33,049 nucleotides of DNA from CAJCBL01 sp035298965 (GTDB lineage Bacteria; Verrucomicrobiota; Verrucomicrobiia; Opitutales; Opitutaceae), in assembly GCA_035298965.1 (NCBI GenBank), contig DATGXO010000203.1:1-33049 (forward strand), given 5' to 3'. The notes under the pieces are model-generated. The model had not been told where the DNA came from. It ran no database searches and was given only the letters and a program-made list of their open reading frames with translations. Shown here one piece after another: positions 8,615 to 15,301 of this stretch; positions within the stretch are counted from its first letter, which is position 1; each line of letters starts with the position of its first letter. The position numbers were made by a program, and so were the translations under genes.

Positions 8615-9081
8615 GAGAGGAGAAGCTGGAAGTTAGGAGCTGGAAGGTCGGAGCGCGGAGGGTCTTCGGATTCGGCGTGGGCGCTGATCGGGGCGGTGAT
8701 GGACAACGGATCGCACAGATGGGCATGGATCCGGAATTTCGGAACGGCCACAAAGAGGCACAAAGACTCCCGAAAGAACCGGCGGCTCGTAGCGAAAGCC
8801 GCCGAGGCTTTCGAGTCGCTGTGGCGGAGGCGAAGGTCTTGGCGACCTTCGCTACAGAAGCGCCGCGGGACTGTTTGTGCGGGAAGGCGCAGGGGGACGG
8901 CTCGTGGCGTGGGTCTTCAGATCGCGCGGTGCGATGCAATCAAGCCGGCCGGCGCGAGCTGCCTGTCTCGCTGCGCGCCCTGCCTCCGGAAGAAGTTTTC
9001 CGCGCGATGATCGTTTGGGGCCGCCGGATTTCGCTTTGAGGGGAGTACCGTCCTCTCGCCCATCCAACCGATGCCGTCCCC
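8615..9081 (+). other. Intergenic region with decayed repeats
   Basis: 467 bases without a convincing gene. It contains tandem-like text of the form AGCTGGAAG (about 8625-8650), a CACAAAGAGGCACAAAGAC stretch near 8750, and the composite palindrome at 8789-8855. The open frames here lack protein-like composition. Confidence 0.5.
8789..8855. repeat. Composite palindromic element
   Basis: The outer ends pair, GTAGCGAA (8789-8796) with TTCGCTAC (8848-8855). Inside are two hairpins, CGAAAGCC/GGCTTTCG (8793-8800, 8806-8813) and GCGAAGGTC/GACCTTCGC (8830-8838, 8844-8852). The 67-base unit could fold as two stem-loops, like a REP doublet. Confidence 0.6.
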
Positions 9082-9690
9082 ATGCAAACGTCCTTCCTCG
9101 CTCCGCCGGATGCCCGGCGCCTCACTTTCGATTTTCCCGTCTGCAACGGCCATCGGCCCGAGCTGCGCTCGCCAATGAACGACGAGACGAACCGCTGGAC
9201 TGGCGGGCTTCCCGCGGGCGCGAACACGTCCGATGCCGCCGGCCGGAACCACGTCTCCGGAGGAAGCACTCCGGCGCGGATCCTCCTAGTGGACGACGAT
9301 CCCGGCGTGTTGAACGTGTTCGGCGCGGGCCTGCAGATGTTCAGCTACGAGGTGGACACGGCGACGGACGGCGACGCGGCGTGGGCCGCGCTTTGCGCGA
9401 AGACCTACGACCTCGTCATCACTGATCACCTGATGCCCAAGCTCACCGGCCTCGACCTGCTCCGGCGGCTGCGGGCGGTGCGCGTCGACCTGCCGTGTAT
9501 CCTGATTTCGGGCGACCTGCCGTCGCTGGAAGACGATCTCGCCGCAGTCGTGCAACCCGGCTGCGCGCTGGAGAAACCGATCAATCTCGCGGCGTTTGTC
9601 GCGACGGTGAAGTCGCTGTTGGCGCAGCATCCGGTGCGACCGGCCGCGGCGCAGTTCGGTGGCGAGCGGTCGAGTTTCTGTCGGAGTTGA
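9082..9690 (+). CDS. Single-domain response regulator
   Basis: 202 residues as drawn from the ATG at 9082. A second ATG at 9175 (MNDETNRW) is equally possible and would give 171 residues; the receiver domain starts only at about residue 66. The receiver is complete: acidic pocket DDD (71-73), phosphoacceptor D115 in LVITDHLMP, S143 in LISGD and K165 in LEKP. No DNA-binding or enzymatic output domain follows, so it works by protein contact, perhaps in a phosphorelay. No histidine kinase is in the window. The first ~60 residues are low in complexity. Confidence 0.85.
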   Translation: MQTSFLAPPDARRLTFDFPVCNGHRPELRSPMNDETNRWTGGLPAGANTSDAAGRNHVSGGSTPARILLVDDDPGVLNVFGAGLQMFSYEVDTATDGDAAWAALCAKTYDLVITDHLMPKLTGLDLLRRLRAVRVDLPCILISGDLPSLEDDLAAVVQPGCALEKPINLAAFVATVKSLLAQHPVRPAAAQFGGERSSFCRS

Positions 9691-9711
9691 ACGAAGCCGC
9701 TGCAACTGAGC

Positions 9712-9829
9712 CGCGAATGAACGCGAAGCCACGCGAGTGAAACGGCAGACCAGTATGGCAAAACGTGCGGTGATCCCGCGTCGCTCGTGCTCCTCCCCAT
9801 CCATCCTCCGGGATTCGCGTTCATTGGCG
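9712..9829. repeat. Inverted pair of a dispersed repeat
   Basis: CGCGAATGAACGCGAA (9712-9727) and TTCGCGTTCATTGGCG (9814-9829) are reverse complements with one mismatch in 16. The spacer of 86 bases has no gene. Confidence 0.5.
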
Positions 9830-9954
9830 TCCCTTGGCGGTTCCTTCTGATGAATCCCGACTGAGTGCAGCAACGACGGCCGCCGCCGCGGCGCGAGAAC
9901 TTCGGATGGTCCATTCCTGTCGAACTACAGGAGGCGTTGCGAAATGCAGCGCCG

Positions 9955-9998
9955 ACGCCCGGGAGCCCGTGGGGGGCCTCCCGGGCGTTCTGCTTTTC
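9955..9998 (+). terminator. Possible terminator after the response regulator
   Basis: Perfect 11-bp stem ACGCCCGGGAG (9955-9965) with CTCCCGGGCGT (9978-9988), followed by a weak T-rich run (TTCTGCTTTT). The T-run is on the plus side, so it fits the plus-strand transcript. It may also act on the converging exosortase transcript. Confidence 0.45.
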
Positions 9999-10013
9999 CG
10001 GCGCCGAGCGCGA

Positions 10014-10889
10014 TCAGTGACGCCGTGTCGGTCGCCAGCCGGTGAGCAGCCAGACGACGCCCAACCCGAGATAGAGCGCGAGGATGCCGGCGGTCTCGTG
10101 CATCGCGTGGTAATGGCCGGGGAAACTCGGCGCGAGGCTCACGATGGCCGCGATCCGCAGCAGGTTCATCGTGAACGCGACGGCGAGGCAGAGCGCGAGC
10201 AGCCCGGGAAACTTCCACCACGCCGCGCGACGATAGAGCAGAAAGATGGTGCCGAGCAGTAGCGAGGAGGAGATGAGCCCGAAGCCGTTGCACTCGGTCG
10301 CCACGACGAACGAGCCGTGCGGGTTGAGGAGCAGCAGCTTCACCTCGGGGCCGGGCACGATGCGCAGTTGCGAGGCGAGGCCGAACGACTGGAGCAGCCG
10401 CGCCGACTCGATGCCGGCCATCTTGCGTAACGGCCAGTCGAGCACGGGGAACAGCAGCACGAAGACGATCAGCAGTCCGAAGGCGGCGAGCAACGGCGCG
10501 GCCCGGCGCAGGGCGCGTTCGCCGAAGAGGATCTGCACCGTGCCCGCGGCTGCGGCGACGAGGCCGGCAAGCACGAGCAGCGGTGCGTCGAGGAGCAACG
10601 CGCCCGCGACACACGCATACGCCGTGAGCACGCAAACCAGGCCGGTGCGCTCGAGTTGCAGGCGGAGGCGCAACGCGCCGCGTTGTTCCCACGCGATCCA
10701 GATTCCGGCCAGCAACGTGATGAAGAACGACTGCTTGAGCTGTTCGTGCGCGAAGGTGCGCGCCGTCACCCACGTGGCCACCGGCCAGAACGCGGCCGCC
10801 GTGGCGGCCAGCAGACCGGCGGCGAGCCAGCGTTCGCCGCGAGAGGCGTTGGCTGCGGGTGAGGCGGCGGATGGCTGCTCGGGTGGCAT
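10014..10889 (-). CDS. Exosortase/archaeosortase family transpeptidase
   Basis: 291 residues, multi-pass membrane protein with about eight hydrophobic segments. It carries the exosortase signature in the right order: cysteine in VATECNGFG (C200), arginine in TMNLLRIAAI (R245) and histidine in HETAGI (H264). Exosortases recognise C-terminal sorting tails (PEP-CTERM type) of exported proteins, cleave them and are thought to attach the proteins to the envelope; the genes are commonly found near exopolysaccharide loci, as here. No protein in this window shows a PEP-CTERM-like tail, so its substrates are elsewhere. The ATG at 10889 is followed by an Ala/Pro-rich soluble leader. It is the last gene of the minus-strand run after queE (137-bp gap), and the two may not be cotranscribed. 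Confidence 0.9.
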   Translation of the reverse strand: MPPEQPSAASPAANASRGERWLAAGLLAATAAAFWPVATWVTARTFAHEQLKQSFFITLLAGIWIAWEQRGALRLRLQLERTGLVCVLTAYACVAGALLLDAPLLVLAGLVAAAAGTVQILFGERALRRAAPLLAAFGLLIVFVLLFPVLDWPLRKMAGIESARLLQSFGLASQLRIVPGPEVKLLLLNPHGSFVVATECNGFGLISSSLLLGTIFLLYRRAAWWKFPGLLALCLAVAFTMNLLRIAAIVSLAPSFPGHYHAMHETAGILALYLGLGVVWLLTGWRPTRRH

Positions 10890-11026
10890 CGGCGGGATTG
10901 GACCGGGCGCACTGTGGGAAGTTCGGTCAGGGCGGTCGAGCGTTGTAGGCGCTGGCGGCGACCACTGCGGAATCGGCGAAGCACGCTCGCTACGAAATGC
11001 TCACGCATTCCGCTATGAGCGCCAGC

Positions 11027-11722
11027 TCACACGCCGCGCTTATTGCCGAACCACTCGATGTGAAGCCGCGGCGCGAAACGGTAGCCGCGATCGCGGCAGA
11101 GCGCGACGAGCCACGCCGTGCGGGCGGCGAGCGTCTCGCGTGTGGCGCCCTCGGGCATGAGCAGGACCTTATCCCGCGGTGGTGGCGCGGGGAGCTGCGC
11201 GAGCAACGACTCGACCTCGGCGACATCCGCCTCGCTCGCGACGACGAACTTCAGCTGGAAGGCGTAGGCGGCGAGCCATGAGGCGACCACCGCGGGCTGC
11301 CAGCGGAGCGCCTCGTGGCGCTCGCTCCATCCGGCGCCGAACTGCTCGGGCCGCGGCGTGGAGTTGCGCAGTTTCGGGCTGAGCGAGGCAAGGTCGCAGG
11401 CGATACCGGCGGGCGGGATCGTGGCGGCGGTCTCGATGGTGAGGTGTTTACCGGCGGCTCGCAGCGCGGCGGCGAGTGCGGGCAACTCCGGCGCGAGCAG
11501 CGGCTCGCCGCCGGTGAGCACGACGTGTCGCGCCGGGTGACGGGAAACTTCGGCGACGACCTCCGCGACGGTCATCTGTTTCCCTTCGGGCGTCCACGAA
11601 GCGTACGGCGTGTCGCACCAGGTGCACCGGAGGTTGCAGCCCGCGGTGCGCACGAAGACCGATGGCACGCCCGCCAGCTCGCCCTCGCCCTGCAGCGAAT
11701 GGAAGATTTCGGAGATCAGCAT
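11027..11722 (-). CDS. queE: 7-carboxy-7-deazaguanine synthase QueE
   Basis: 231 residues, normal length. It is a radical-SAM enzyme that converts 6-carboxy-tetrahydropterin to 7-carboxy-7-deazaguanine, a step on the way to preQ0 and queuosine in tRNA. The N-terminus is diagnostic: EIFHSLQGEGELAGVPSVF, then the iron-sulfur cluster motif CNLRCTWC (C29, C33, C36) and DTPYA. The SAM-binding GGEP lies near residue 77. QueE is cytoplasmic. It follows queC on the same strand, with one small gene between them; queD and folE are not in the window. Confidence 0.95.
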   Translation of the reverse strand: MLISEIFHSLQGEGELAGVPSVFVRTAGCNLRCTWCDTPYASWTPEGKQMTVAEVVAEVSRHPARHVVLTGGEPLLAPELPALAAALRAAGKHLTIETAATIPPAGIACDLASLSPKLRNSTPRPEQFGAGWSERHEALRWQPAVVASWLAAYAFQLKFVVASEADVAEVESLLAQLPAPPPRDKVLLMPEGATRETLAARTAWLVALCRDRGYRFAPRLHIEWFGNKRGV

Positions 11723-11747
11723 GGGAGCGGGAGCGTGGAAACGGAGT

Positions 11748-12039
11748 GGAACCAGAAATGCACACTAATTGGCACTGATGGTTCGGAAACCTTCCTCCCA
11801 GTGGTCTTTGCCCACCTCGTACTCGTCGATCATGAAGCCGTCGTCGTGTTCCTTGAACCCAGGTTTGGTCCGGGCTCTGGCTTGTGCTGACTCTGCGTCG
11901 GCGCGAGCCGCGTAGACGCCGATGAGTTTCGAGTCCTCTTCATCGTCGGGCAACTGATGCGTGTGGAAGAGCAAATAGACGGTCTTCACCCCGGCGGTGT
12001 TTTCGGGATTAGTGTCCATTAGCGGGAATTAGTGGTTCC
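11748..12039. repeat. Inverted repeats bounding the small gene in the que operon
   Basis: The left arm 11748-11779 and the reverse complement of the right arm 12008-12039 match at 24 of 32 positions without gaps; both begin GGAACCA at the outer end and contain CACTAAT-like units. The left arm holds the stop codon of the enclosed 84-residue gene. The right arm holds its first ATG and also the stop codon of queC. Confidence 0.6.
11765..12019 (-). CDS. Small DUF7336-like protein between queC and queE
   Basis: 84 residues from the ATG at 12019; a GTG at 11989 is an alternative start closer to the conserved part. The core reads VYLLFHTHQLPDDEEDSKLIGVY-AARADAESA, then KPGFKEHDDGFMIDEYEVGKDHWEEGF. 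This resembles a family of ~75-residue bacterial proteins that I believe is DUF7336, a name recalled rather than searched. The protein is acidic and soluble, with no known function. The last residues (TISAN) and first residues (MDTN) are encoded by arms of an inverted repeat, so the ends of the protein are repeat-derived. Nothing ties it to queuosine synthesis beyond position, and it may be an insertion. Confidence 0.7.
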   Translation of the reverse strand: MDTNPENTAGVKTVYLLFHTHQLPDDEEDSKLIGVYAARADAESAQARARTKPGFKEHDDGFMIDEYEVGKDHWEEGFRTISAN

Positions 12040-12727
12040 CGCCTTGGCTCGGTTTCGGCGGGAGCGGGCCGGTGTCGGCGTAGCGGGTCGGGTCGGGGAG
12101 GCCGGCGACGAGGAAGGCTTCGCGGCGTTCGACGCAGGTGCCGCATTTGCCGCATTGGATGTCACCGCCAACGTAGCACGACCAGGTGCGCGCGAAGTCG
12201 ACGCCGAGTTTCGCGCCCTCGAGCACGATCTGGCCCTTCGTCAGCGCGATGAACGGCCGGAGCAGCTGAACCGCGGCGTACGTGCCGAGGCGGAGCGCGT
12301 CGCCCATCGCGCGCATGAAGTCCTCGCGGCAGTCGGGGTAGATCGCGTGGTCGCCGGAGTGCGCGGCGATGACGAGCCCCTCGGCGCCGACGCTCTCGGC
12401 GAGCCCGCCGGCGGCGGCGAGCATGATGCCGTTGCGGAAGGGGACGACGGTCTGGCGCATCGTCTGGTCCTCGTAGTGGCCTTCCGGGACGGCGCCGCCG
12501 GTCTTGAGTAGATCGGAGGTGAAGTGCTTCGCGATGAAATCGAGCGGGATGATCGTGTGCGGCGCGCCGAGGAGGCGGGCGTGCTCGGCGGCGAAGGGGA
12601 GTTCGCGGGCGTTGTGCTTCGAGCCGTAGTCGAAGCTCACCACGGCGGCGACGGTGTGGTGGCGCGCGGCCCAGTGGAGCGCGGCGACGGAGTCCATGCC
12701 GCCGCTGCAGAGGACGATCACCTTCAT
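12029..12727 (-). CDS. queC: 7-cyano-7-deazaguanine synthase QueC
   Basis: 232 residues from the ATG at 12725-12727; a GTG three codons upstream is possible. QueC uses ATP and ammonia to turn 7-carboxy-7-deazaguanine into preQ0. The PP-loop SGGMDS lies near residues 8-13, followed by conserved FDYGSKH and AAHSGDHAIYPDCREDF. The C-terminal zinc site is complete: CYVGGDIQCGKCGTC. The protein is cytoplasmic. It acts directly after QueE in the pathway and is the first of the que genes here, 64 bp behind the glycosyltransferase stop. The last codons and the TAA lie in a dispersed repeat. Confidence 0.95.
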   Translation of the reverse strand: MKVIVLCSGGMDSVAALHWAARHHTVAAVVSFDYGSKHNARELPFAAEHARLLGAPHTIIPLDFIAKHFTSDLLKTGGAVPEGHYEDQTMRQTVVPFRNGIMLAAAGGLAESVGAEGLVIAAHSGDHAIYPDCREDFMRAMGDALRLGTYAAVQLLRPFIALTKGQIVLEGAKLGVDFARTWSCYVGGDIQCGKCGTCVERREAFLVAGLPDPTRYADTGPLPPKPSQGGNH

Positions 12728-12791
12728 GCGGCGCACCGTAGCGGCGGCCGGGGGAGCGGCCAGAGAAAACCGGCGCGGGCGGAGCTGTGCT

Positions 12792-13772
12792 TCAACCGGC
12801 GGGCAGCTGCTCTTGCGGCGTCTCGAGGAGGGCGGAGACGAAACGATCGGGCCCGGCGGGGCCGAGGAGTTCGCCCCAGCGTTTCTCCTCGATGAGCATC
12901 GGCGCCTCGGCCCAGGGGCGGTACGGCGCGCCGTAGGCGACGCGCAGGCCGCAGAGATTCAGCAGGCAGCGCCAGACGGTGTCGGGGTCGGCCTCGCGGG
13001 GAGTCGGCAGGTAATCGAGCAGGTACTGCAGGCTGGCGTGGTGCGCGCCGAGGCGGATGAGTTCGTCGCGCCAGCGTTGGGCGAGGCGGCGGGAGTTGTA
13101 CTCGTTTTTGGGATTCTCGCCGCGCGAGGCGCTCACGTGGTGGCCGATCCGGCTGCGGAGCGCGACGCGTACGGAATACCCGAGGGCGCGGGCGCGGAAG
13201 CAGAGGTCGATGTCCTCGCAGCCGTTGCGGAACGCCTCGTCGAAACCGCCGAGATGGAAGAAGAGCTCGCGGCGGATCAGGAGGCAGGCGGCGGTCACGG
13301 CGGGCACGCGGCGGCGCGGCCAGGGCGCAAGCAGCCAGAAACGCCGGTCGTCATGGGCGGGTTTGCATTTCTCGGTGAAGAGAATGCCGGCGTGATCGAG
13401 CGCGCCATCGACGACGCGGCGCTGGACGTTTCCCACGATGCCCACGCGCGGGCGGCGGACGAGGCGCAGCATCGGCTCGAGCCAGCCGCGGGTGAGGACG
13501 AGGTCGCTGTTGAGCAGCGCGAGGATGTCGCCGGTGGCGGCGAGTGCGCCGCGGTTGTTGGTGCCGGCGTAGCCGCGGTTGCGCTCGTTGAGAATGACGC
13601 GGAAGGGTGCGCCGAGGGTTGCGATCCACTCGCGGGTGCCGTCGGTGCTGCCGTCGTCGACGAGGATGATCTCGTGGTCGAGACCGCGCGGGATGGTTTG
13701 CCGCAACGATTCGAGGCACGGCTGGGTGAGATCGAGTCGGTTGTAGAGCGGGATGATGAACGAAACCTTCAC
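12792..13772 (-). CDS. Family 2 glycosyltransferase (rhamnosyltransferase-like)
   Basis: 326 residues from a GTG at 13770-13772. A GT-A fold is seen from FIIPLYNR at the N-terminus, through VDDGSTDGT (38-46), to the metal-site variant NSD (88-90). The middle part, FLLIRRE-like ACLLIRRELFFHLGGFDEAF and NGCEDIDLCFRARALGY, is typical of WbbL/rhamnosyltransferase-type GT2 enzymes, with the ED pair as likely catalytic base. There are no membrane segments, so it acts on the inner face of the membrane. Its place directly downstream of rmlA fits use of dTDP-rhamnose. The sugar is inferred from context. Confidence 0.88.
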   Translation of the reverse strand: MKVSFIIPLYNRLDLTQPCLESLRQTIPRGLDHEIILVDDGSTDGTREWIATLGAPFRVILNERNRGYAGTNNRGALAATGDILALLNSDLVLTRGWLEPMLRLVRRPRVGIVGNVQRRVVDGALDHAGILFTEKCKPAHDDRRFWLLAPWPRRRVPAVTAACLLIRRELFFHLGGFDEAFRNGCEDIDLCFRARALGYSVRVALRSRIGHHVSASRGENPKNEYNSRRLAQRWRDELIRLGAHHASLQYLLDYLPTPREADPDTVWRCLLNLCGLRVAYGAPYRPWAEAPMLIEEKRWGELLGPAGPDRFVSALLETPQEQLPAG

Positions 13773-13918
13773 GCGGAGACGGAGTGGGGAGGAGAAAACG
13801 GGGCCGACGCGTGCAGGGCGAGCCCGGAGGTGCGAGCGCGAGAGGTCGGCGGCGGACGCGGATCCGTTGTCGCTTCTGGAAACGGCGAATTTCGTGTTTC
13901 GCCGAGCGGGGTTGCCGA

Positions 13919-13988
13919 TGGTGGGGCGGGCTTTACGCCCGCGAATTTGGCCCCCGTTGAGATGGCGGGCGTAAAGCCCGCCCCACCA
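13919..13988. repeat. Long perfect palindrome (24-bp arms)
   Basis: 13919-13942 is the exact reverse complement of 13965-13988, with a 22-base loop. The core is GGGCGGGCTTTACGCCCGC. It lies in the 233-bp gap between rmlA and the GT2 gene. It resembles a REP-like element; without a T-run it is not an obvious terminator, although the stem would be very stable in RNA. Confidence 0.75.
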
Positions 13989-14005
13989 CCGGAAGGGCGA
14001 AATGC

Positions 14006-14905
14006 TCAGATGCCGGACTCGAGCAGGCGCTTGAGGTAGGCGCCGTAGGAAGATTTGCCGAGGGCGGCGATCTGGCGTTCGAGGCCGGCGCGGTCGATCC
14101 AGCCTTGGCGGAAGGCGATCTCCTCAAGGCAGGCGATCTTCAGGCCTTGGCGATCTTCGATGACGCGGACGAAGTCGCCGGCGTCGAGCAGCGAGGCATG
14201 CGTGCCGGTGTCGAGCCAGGCGGTGCCGCGGCCGAGGATCTCGACGTGGAGCGTGCCGGCTTCGAGGTAGAGGCGGTTGAGGTCGGTGATTTCGAGTTCG
14301 CCGCGGGCGGAGGGCTTCAGGTCGCGGGCGAGGGCGACGACTTTGTTGTCGTAGAAATAGAGGCCGGGGACGGCGTAGTTGGACTTCGGTTTCTTCGGCT
14401 TTTCCTCGAGCGAGATGGCGTTGCCCTGTTTGTCGAACTCGACGACGCCGTAGGCCTGCGGCTCGGCGACGTGGTAGCCGAAGATGGTGGCGCCGGAGGT
14501 GCGGGTGTTGGCGGACTGCAGGCAGTCGGCGAGGTCGTGGCCGTAGAAGAGGTTGTCGCCGAGGACGAGGGCGGCGGGAGCGTCGCCGATGAACTTCGCG
14601 CCGATGTGGAACGCCTGGGCGAGACCCTCGGGACGGGGCTGCTCGGCGTATTCGAGGCGGAGGCCGAACTGCGAGCCGTCGCCGAAGAGGCGGCGGAAGA
14701 GCGGGAGGTCCTGCGGGGTGGAGATGAGCAGGATTTCTCGGATACCGGCGAGCATCAGCACCGAGAGCGGGTAGTAGACCATCGGCTTGTCGTAGACGGG
14801 CATGAGCTGCTTGCTCACGGCGATGGTCAGGGGGAAGAGGCGGGTGCCGGACCCGCCGGCCAAGACAATCCCGCGACGGGGGAACGCAGAGGGGTGATGG
14901 GTCAT
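14006..14905 (-). CDS. rmlA: Glucose-1-phosphate thymidylyltransferase RmlA
   Basis: 299 residues, normal length. It makes dTDP-glucose from dTTP and glucose-1-phosphate, the entry step to dTDP-rhamnose. The nucleotide loop GGSGTRLFP (17-25), SKQLMPVYDKPMVYYPLS, the metal-binding LGDNLFYG (D117), VVEFD, SLEEKPKKPKSN-YAVPGLYFYD and GRGTAWLDTGTH are all present. The protein is cytoplasmic. The first residues (MTHHP) are encoded by the CCCATCACCC-type repeat that lies between these genes. Its ATG is one base outside the inverted repeat that bounds the four-helix-bundle gene upstream. Confidence 0.96.
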   Translation of the reverse strand: MTHHPSAFPRRGIVLAGGSGTRLFPLTIAVSKQLMPVYDKPMVYYPLSVLMLAGIREILLISTPQDLPLFRRLFGDGSQFGLRLEYAEQPRPEGLAQAFHIGAKFIGDAPAALVLGDNLFYGHDLADCLQSANTRTSGATIFGYHVAEPQAYGVVEFDKQGNAISLEEKPKKPKSNYAVPGLYFYDNKVVALARDLKPSARGELEITDLNRLYLEAGTLHVEILGRGTAWLDTGTHASLLDAGDFVRVIEDRQGLKIACLEEIAFRQGWIDRAGLERQIAALGKSSYGAYLKRLLESGI

Positions 14906-14906
14906 G

Positions 14907-15292
14907 GGTGATGGGTTATGGGTGATCGGTGCGAGCCTTGATCAAAGCGCCCAGCATCCGGCCGATTTCGGCACAATTCTGTTCCAACCTGCATTGTGCT
15001 TCTGGTGGCAGAAGGCTGACCTCACGAGCAATTTCGAGCTGCGTGCGCAGCTCGGCCAAAGACCCTTTCGCGATATAGAGGAATCGCACGGAGTCGCGGT
15101 TGGTGTCGCGTTCATCGCCTTCGGCGATGTTGGAGGGAATGCTGACGGCCGCGCGGCGGATTTGGTCGCGCAGCCCGAAGTCCTTCGCGAGCGGTCCGCT
15201 GGCCGACAGCCGGTAGATCTCGACCGCCAGTTCCTTGGCAGCCTGCCAGACTCTGAGTTCACGAAAGCCCTCTGTTCCCATAACCCATCACC
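14907..15292. repeat. Perfect 16-bp inverted repeat bounding the four-helix-bundle gene
   Basis: GGTGATGGGTTATGGG at 14907-14922 and its exact reverse complement at 15277-15292. The TAA stop (14916-14918) lies inside the left arm and the ATG start (15279-15281) inside the right arm. A further copy, CCCATAACCCATCACCC, is at 16495-16511, in the same orientation as the right arm. Confidence 0.8.
14916..15281 (-). CDS. Four-helix-bundle protein (23S rRNA intervening-sequence family)
   Basis: 121 residues, the normal length. It matches the TIGR02436 / S23 family: GFRELRVWQAAKELAVEIYRL, FGLRDQIRRAAVSIPSNIAEG and a helical region ending LEIAREVSLL. The family was first seen in intervening sequences of 23S rRNA and is also scattered singly through bacterial genomes; it is thought to form oligomers, and its role is unclear. 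Here the gene splits rmlB from rmlA. Both its start and stop codons sit in the arms of a perfect inverted repeat, which suggests insertion as a unit. A role in rhamnose synthesis is unlikely. Confidence 0.92.
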   Translation of the reverse strand: MGTEGFRELRVWQAAKELAVEIYRLSASGPLAKDFGLRDQIRRAAVSIPSNIAEGDERDTNRDSVRFLYIAKGSLAELRTQLEIAREVSLLPPEAQCRLEQNCAEIGRMLGALIKARTDHP

Positions 15293-15301
15293 TATGGCCC
15301 A

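Larger units (their letters stand above)
9691..10013 (+). other. Intergenic region between response regulator and exosortase
   Basis: 323 bases. It holds an inverted pair of a dispersed repeat (9712-9727 and 9814-9829) and a terminator-like hairpin at 9955-9998. No gene is seen. Confidence 0.5.

Noticed and set aside
11722..11764. preQ1 riboswitch before queE
   Set aside because: No matching stem-loop and A-rich tail could be seen; the space is taken by a dispersed repeat.
14893..14927. CRISPR or tandem-repeat array
   Set aside because: The GGGTGATGGGT units are short, without spacers, and part of a dispersed repeat.
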